Shown here: positions 5,097 to 8,181 of the stretch, piece after piece
Layout of the letters: each line of letters begins with the position of its first letter
Numbering within the stretch: position 1 is the stretch's first letter
Source: CAZBYL01 sp964522805
Lineage (GTDB): Bacteria; Synergistota; Synergistia; Synergistales; Synergistaceae
Direction: 5' to 3'
Length of the DNA: 8,181 nucleotides
Assembly: GCA_964522805.1 (NCBI GenBank)
Contig: CAZFWP010000085.1
Location: 1 to 8,181, forward strand
Notes under the pieces: generated by a model
Told to the model about the DNA's origin: nothing
Databases searched by the model: none
The model's input: the letters and a program-made list of their open reading frames with translations, nothing else
Position numbers and translations under genes: made by a program

Positions 5097-5803
5097 ATTT
5101 CCGCCGCCCCCCAAAAGCCGCTGCGGCAGTTTATTTTGTCGGTAAATTTTACCGGCTTCATGGGAGAGACAAAACGACAAATAAGCTGCTCTGGTTTGAC
5201 AGAGGTGAAGTCAACTTCGCCGCAGACCATTTTGGGATACCAAAAACGGCTGATGAGCTCTTCTTTCCCCGATTCTTCGGGGTAGAGAAAGCTGTGGAAC
5301 ATCAGACCAAAAGCGATTTCTTCCGCCTCTTTGTAATAGCCCTCGGCGCTTTCCTGCCACTCTATCGGCTCAACATATCCCTGACACTCCCGCGCCCCCA
5401 AAAAGATGTCGCGCGTGCCCCCGCGCGTGAGGTATCTGTTCAGCATGGCATTGTGTTTGTTTTCGTCACGGTCATGGGCCAGCTCCGAGGCGCGTTCATT
5501 CCATTCAAAGTGGGCGAGCACATGGTATTCCACATTTGACAAATAGTTATAAAAAGCCAGGCTGTTACCGCCGGTGTAGTCCAGCGGCTTCACCCCCTTT
5601 GTTTGGGTGCGAATGGGGTTGATAATCCGCACCTTGTCTATGCGCCAGACAAAGGTCGGCTTCCAATAGATTGAGCGCGCCACGCCGCGCAGCGCTTCGT
5701 AAGTGGGGATATGGTACGAGCACTTTTCACCGCCGATTTTTGTCACCGGGTCGGAAAAGAGCGCCGACCTTCCCCATAGCCGAAAGGCAATACTGTTTTT
5801 CAT
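5093..5803 (-). CDS. cas5c: Cas5c (Cas5d), crRNA-processing endoribonuclease
   Basis: In type I-C systems, which lack Cas6, Cas5c cuts the pre-crRNA at the base of the repeat hairpin and stays bound to the 5' handle at the foot of Cascade. The 236-residue product has the RAMP start IAFRLWGRSALFSDP, the stretch GGEKCSYHIPTYEALRGVAR with a Lys/Tyr-rich neighbourhood, and RDENKHNAM. Tyr46, Lys116 and His117 fall at the same positions and in the same motifs as the catalytic residues reported for Bacillus halodurans Cas5d, so the enzyme should be active on the repeat seen at 10-107. The ATG at 5803 shares its A with the cas3 stop (TAATG), and GGAGG lies 7 nt upstream. The stop overlaps the cas8c start by four bases. 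A run of six G lies six codons before the stop region. Confidence 0.97.
   Translation of the reverse strand: MKNSIAFRLWGRSALFSDPVTKIGGEKCSYHIPTYEALRGVARSIYWKPTFVWRIDKVRIINPIRTQTKGVKPLDYTGGNSLAFYNYLSNVEYHVLAHFEWNERASELAHDRDENKHNAMLNRYLTRGGTRDIFLGARECQGYVEPIEWQESAEGYYKEAEEIAFGLMFHSFLYPEESGKEELISRFWYPKMVCGEVDFTSVKPEQLICRFVSPMKPVKFTDKINCRSGFWGAAEI
5107..5112 (-). other. G6 homopolymer at the cas5c/cas8c joint
   Basis: On the minus strand the sequence TTTTGGGGGG lies near the end of cas5c, in the codons for FWGA. The cas8c frame, which is -1 relative to cas5c here, has no stop codon between this run and the cas8c ATG. A -1 ribosomal slip, or a one-base insertion in the run, would therefore join Cas5c to Cas8c in one polypeptide. 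The run also forms the G-rich region in front of the cas8c start. Whether any slipping happens is unknown. Confidence 0.4.
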
Positions 5804-8181
5804 TACACCACCTCCGTTTTAATTTTGGCTGCTGTTTCCATACTTACTCCCAGATCGTCTGAGTAGTATTCTTCCCTCAGTGCCCTAAGTTCAAAAACTC
5901 TTCCCGGTGAAGCTATTAGGTAGATGGCGTTTTGCTCGGCAAGCCGATTTATTTGGTGAGGATATAGATTTACCGAGTACCGCTGCGCTTTTCGCAGCAG
6001 CTCTTTGACTTCTTTGGCAGAGCCGCCGCCGCACAGCGCGGTAATAAGCTCCTTTCCCTCGCCATAGGGCACCAGCACACTTTTTGTCGGCGCGTCAATG
6101 ACCTCAAAGAGCTCGCCGGCCGTTTTAAACGCCTGCCTCATTTTACGCACGGAGGCGCCGCTCATTTTGTTTGACGATAAGAGGTTGAGTATCGTGTCGC
6201 TCCGCTCCGATTTAACGCTGTAGAGCATTTCTTCACTGCATTTATAGAAATAGTAGTAATAGTATTGGGCGATACTTTTTAAGGAAGAGAGTTGCTCATT
6301 GGGGACAAGTTCACTGATAATTCTCATGGTAACGTCGCGCCCCAACCTTATTGACTCTAATTTATCTAAGTTTTCATCTTTTGGATTGACGATGAAAAGA
6401 ACCCCCTTCTCAGCTTTGCCTTCGCGGTTAATTCTGCCGCCTGCCTGAATAATGGAATCCAGCCCTGCTACGGAGCGCACACCGCAGTCAAAGTCGAGGT
6501 CCACACCTGCCTCGACGACTTGGGTGGAGACGCAGATAAGGGGCGCCTCTTTTTTATCCAATATGTGGTTTATCTCTTTTAGTTTAATTTGGCGGTGCGC
6601 GGCGCACATTTGCGCGCTGAGGTGCACTTTGGGGATCTCTGTTTTTGATTGCAGCTCTTTAAAGAGTTTTTTTGCCATCACGGTAGTGTTGACGACGACC
6701 AGCACCCTTGCGTACTGCGCCTGTTTATCCAGGACAAAGTCGGCCAGTTCCGCGGTTGAAAAACCGCCATCTTTAATCTGATTGATAAATTCAACTCGTT
6801 GTAATCTTTTATAAAGAGCTTCGGGACCAGCGATGATTTCATTTTCAGCTCCGTAATAGAGCCTTCCATATTGTGAGCTTACTCCGTTTAAAGCGGGCTG
6901 CGTCGCCGTACAGAGTACCGCCGTAGCATTGCAGGTGTTAACGAGGAAATCCACCGCCCCGCAAAATAGATGAATGGTCTTTATCGGCAAGGCTTGAATT
7001 TCATCAAAGATTATCACCGAGTTTGCCAGGTTATGCAGCTTGCGAACAGCCTTGGTTCCTCCCGCAAACAGCGTCTCCAAAAATTGCACATTGGTGGTAA
7101 AGACAATGGGAGCGTCCCAATTTTCCGACAGCAGCCCTCCAAGCCACGACTCCCTCTCTTCGGACAGGTTGGAGTGACATTCAAGCACGATCTTACCCGC
7201 GTCAGCCTCTGTTTCCAAAATTTGACGCACTCTTTCGGCGTTTTGGTCAATGATGGAGGTGTAGGGAATCACATAAATAATTCGCTCAACGGGGCTATCT
7301 GTGCCGTGGTGTTTCACCGCATGAGCCAAAGCAAAACGGAGAGCCGCCAATGTTTTGCCGCCGCCGGTGGGAACAGTGAGGGTGTAAATCCCCTTAGCCC
7401 CCCGCCCCTTTTCAAGACAGGCGTCTGATATTTGGCGGCGCGCGACAGCTATGGAAGAGGTGGATTTTAAGGAGGTAAGATAAGCTTCCAGCCGTGCGGC
7501 AAGCGTTCCCCAGTCTGTATAACAGGCGTTTTGGCGCGCTTCTGCCGCACCTTCCGTGCAAAAGTCGGCAGTGTCACAGCGGTCAGCGTCTATCAGAGAG
7601 CTTAATAAAAATTTCGCCAAGCAGCCGAGTTTAAATTGCACCCGTTCACCGCAGCCATTTGTTTCGCGCTCTCGCTCCGAGGCAATCCAAGCTTCAACCA
7701 TTTGGCGCAGCTTAGCATAAGCTTTCCCGTCCGCTAAAATAGCGTCCGCCCTTTGGTGATTTACCTTGCGGCTTTGGTGCAAAAAATCGACTGCTTCTTG
7801 AAAATGTGTTTGCTTGCGCTCCTTGCCCATTCTTTTGGCGAAAAGGTCTGTGCCGTCTGCCTCAAGCATGTTGATAAAGCCGCCATGGTGAGAGGCGATG
7901 CAAAGGGCAAGGATTTCTCCGGCGATCACACGTTCTGCGGCAATGGCGGCGTCTGCTCCCCTTGATACCGTGATAAAATCCCACACATACTGCGCTCCGG
8001 CGGTGGAATGGTCTATTTTCCCCCGCTTTTGCCTGTTCGTGCAGCTTTCTTCATCTTCGGATTGCTGCGAAACATCGGCAGCGGAGATATAGTTTTGAAA
8101 GTCTGCGGAGGCTTTGGCAATGTCATGCAGCAGACCAAGCAGCTCTCCCCAGCCGGCAAAACCGATTTTTCCGGCGTTTTT
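5803..8181 (-). CDS. cas3: CRISPR-associated nuclease-helicase Cas3 (5' end cut off by window)
   Basis: Cas3 is recruited by target-bound Cascade and unwinds and degrades the DNA. The frame is open to the window edge, so 792 residues are visible and probably only a few tens of N-terminal residues are missing. The GTG at 7986 is not the start, because the HD nuclease domain continues upstream of it. In visible numbering the HD motif is LLGLLHDIAKAS with His19-Asp20, then His58 and His98-His99 (ASHHGGF). Helicase motifs follow: Walker A PTGGGKT at 271-277, DEIQ at 393-396, CTATQP at 424-429, STQVVEAGVDLDFD at 552-565 and QAGGRINREG at 579-588. DEIQ in place of DEAH is normal for this branch. 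The first conserved histidine of the HD domain would lie in the missing part. The TAA stop overlaps cas5c. All visible motifs are intact, so interference should be functional. Confidence 0.97.
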   Translation of the reverse strand, partial: KNAGKIGFAGWGELLGLLHDIAKASADFQNYISAADVSQQSEDEESCTNRQKRGKIDHSTAGAQYVWDFITVSRGADAAIAAERVIAGEILALCIASHHGGFINMLEADGTDLFAKRMGKERKQTHFQEAVDFLHQSRKVNHQRADAILADGKAYAKLRQMVEAWIASERERETNGCGERVQFKLGCLAKFLLSSLIDADRCDTADFCTEGAAEARQNACYTDWGTLAARLEAYLTSLKSTSSIAVARRQISDACLEKGRGAKGIYTLTVPTGGGKTLAALRFALAHAVKHHGTDSPVERIIYVIPYTSIIDQNAERVRQILETEADAGKIVLECHSNLSEERESWLGGLLSENWDAPIVFTTNVQFLETLFAGGTKAVRKLHNLANSVIIFDEIQALPIKTIHLFCGAVDFLVNTCNATAVLCTATQPALNGVSSQYGRLYYGAENEIIAGPEALYKRLQRVEFINQIKDGGFSTAELADFVLDKQAQYARVLVVVNTTVMAKKLFKELQSKTEIPKVHLSAQMCAAHRQIKLKEINHILDKKEAPLICVSTQVVEAGVDLDFDCGVRSVAGLDSIIQAGGRINREGKAEKGVLFIVNPKDENLDKLESIRLGRDVTMRIISELVPNEQLSSLKSIAQYYYYYFYKCSEEMLYSVKSERSDTILNLLSSNKMSGASVRKMRQAFKTAGELFEVIDAPTKSVLVPYGEGKELITALCGGGSAKEVKELLRKAQRYSVNLYPHQINRLAEQNAIYLIASPGRVFELRALREEYYSDDLGVSMETAAKIKTEVV
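5811..5815 (-). promoter_or_regulatory. cas5c ribosome binding site
   Basis: GGAGG, within GGAGGTGG on the minus strand, lies 7 nt before the cas5c ATG at 5803 and inside the last codons of cas3. It confirms the start and fits coupled translation from cas3. Confidence 0.75.

Noticed and set aside
5097..5180. Cas8c starting at the TTG at 5180
   Set aside because: The 28 extra residues are inside cas5c and unlike Csd1 N-termini; MSWMQRLYETYE at 5096 is the family start.
5066..5539. A 157-codon plus-strand open frame antisense to cas5c
   Set aside because: It is opposite intact cas5c, including its catalytic residues; a shadow frame.
6970..7428. A 152-codon plus-strand open frame antisense to cas3
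   Set aside because: It lies entirely opposite the Cas3 helicase motifs and has no gene-like features.
5803..7986. Cas3 starting at the GTG at 7986 as a short form without a full HD domain
   Set aside because: The same frame continues without a stop to the window edge and encodes the HD motif (LLGLLHDIAKAS), so the gene is merely cut by the window.
1..8181. A new type of defence system
   Set aside because: Gene content, gene order, repeat and motifs all match the established type I-C CRISPR-Cas system; no extra or unrecognised gene is inserted.

Overview
The window is a nearly complete type I-C (Dvulg) CRISPR-Cas locus, lying entirely on the minus strand. Read in the direction of transcription (from the right end to the left), the order is cas3 - cas5c - cas8c (with an internal small-subunit start, cas11c) - cas7c - cas4 - cas1 - cas2 - leader - CRISPR array. 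This is the canonical I-C gene order. The right edge cuts off the 5' end of cas3, and the left edge cuts off the array after two repeats and one full spacer. No gene unrelated to CRISPR is present.

Region by region: 5803-8181 holds the Cas3 HD nuclease-helicase; 2311-5803 holds the Cascade subunits Cas5c, Cas8c/Cas11c and Cas7c; 292-2295 holds the adaptation module Cas4, Cas1 and Cas2; 108-291 is an AT-rich leader with a plausible array promoter; 1-107 is the leader-proximal (newest) end of the array. Gene joints are very tight: 1-nt TAATG overlaps at cas3/cas5c and cas8c/cas7c, a 4-nt ATGA overlap at cas5c/cas8c, and gaps of 15, 13 and 5 nt among cas7c, cas4, cas1 and cas2. The genes therefore look like one translationally coupled operon whose promoter lies beyond the right edge.

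How the parts work together: Cas4-Cas1-Cas2 acquire spacers at the leader end. The array is transcribed from the leader towards the left edge. Cas5c (Tyr46, Lys116 and His117 all present) cuts each repeat at the base of a 7-bp hairpin, leaving an 11-nt 5' handle. Cas7c, Cas5c, Cas8c and Cas11c assemble on the crRNA, and Cas3 degrades the target DNA. All catalytic motifs that can be seen are intact and no frame is broken, so the system looks functional.

The organism is a bacterium with mid-range GC content and good Shine-Dalgarno sites. An anaerobic Bacillota-type host is possible, but the sequence alone does not fix the taxon. The system type is well known. The points most worth a second look are the internal Cas11c start, a perfect hairpin at the leader/first-repeat junction, a G6 tract at the cas5c/cas8c joint that sits in a -1 relation to the cas8c frame, and the newest spacer.
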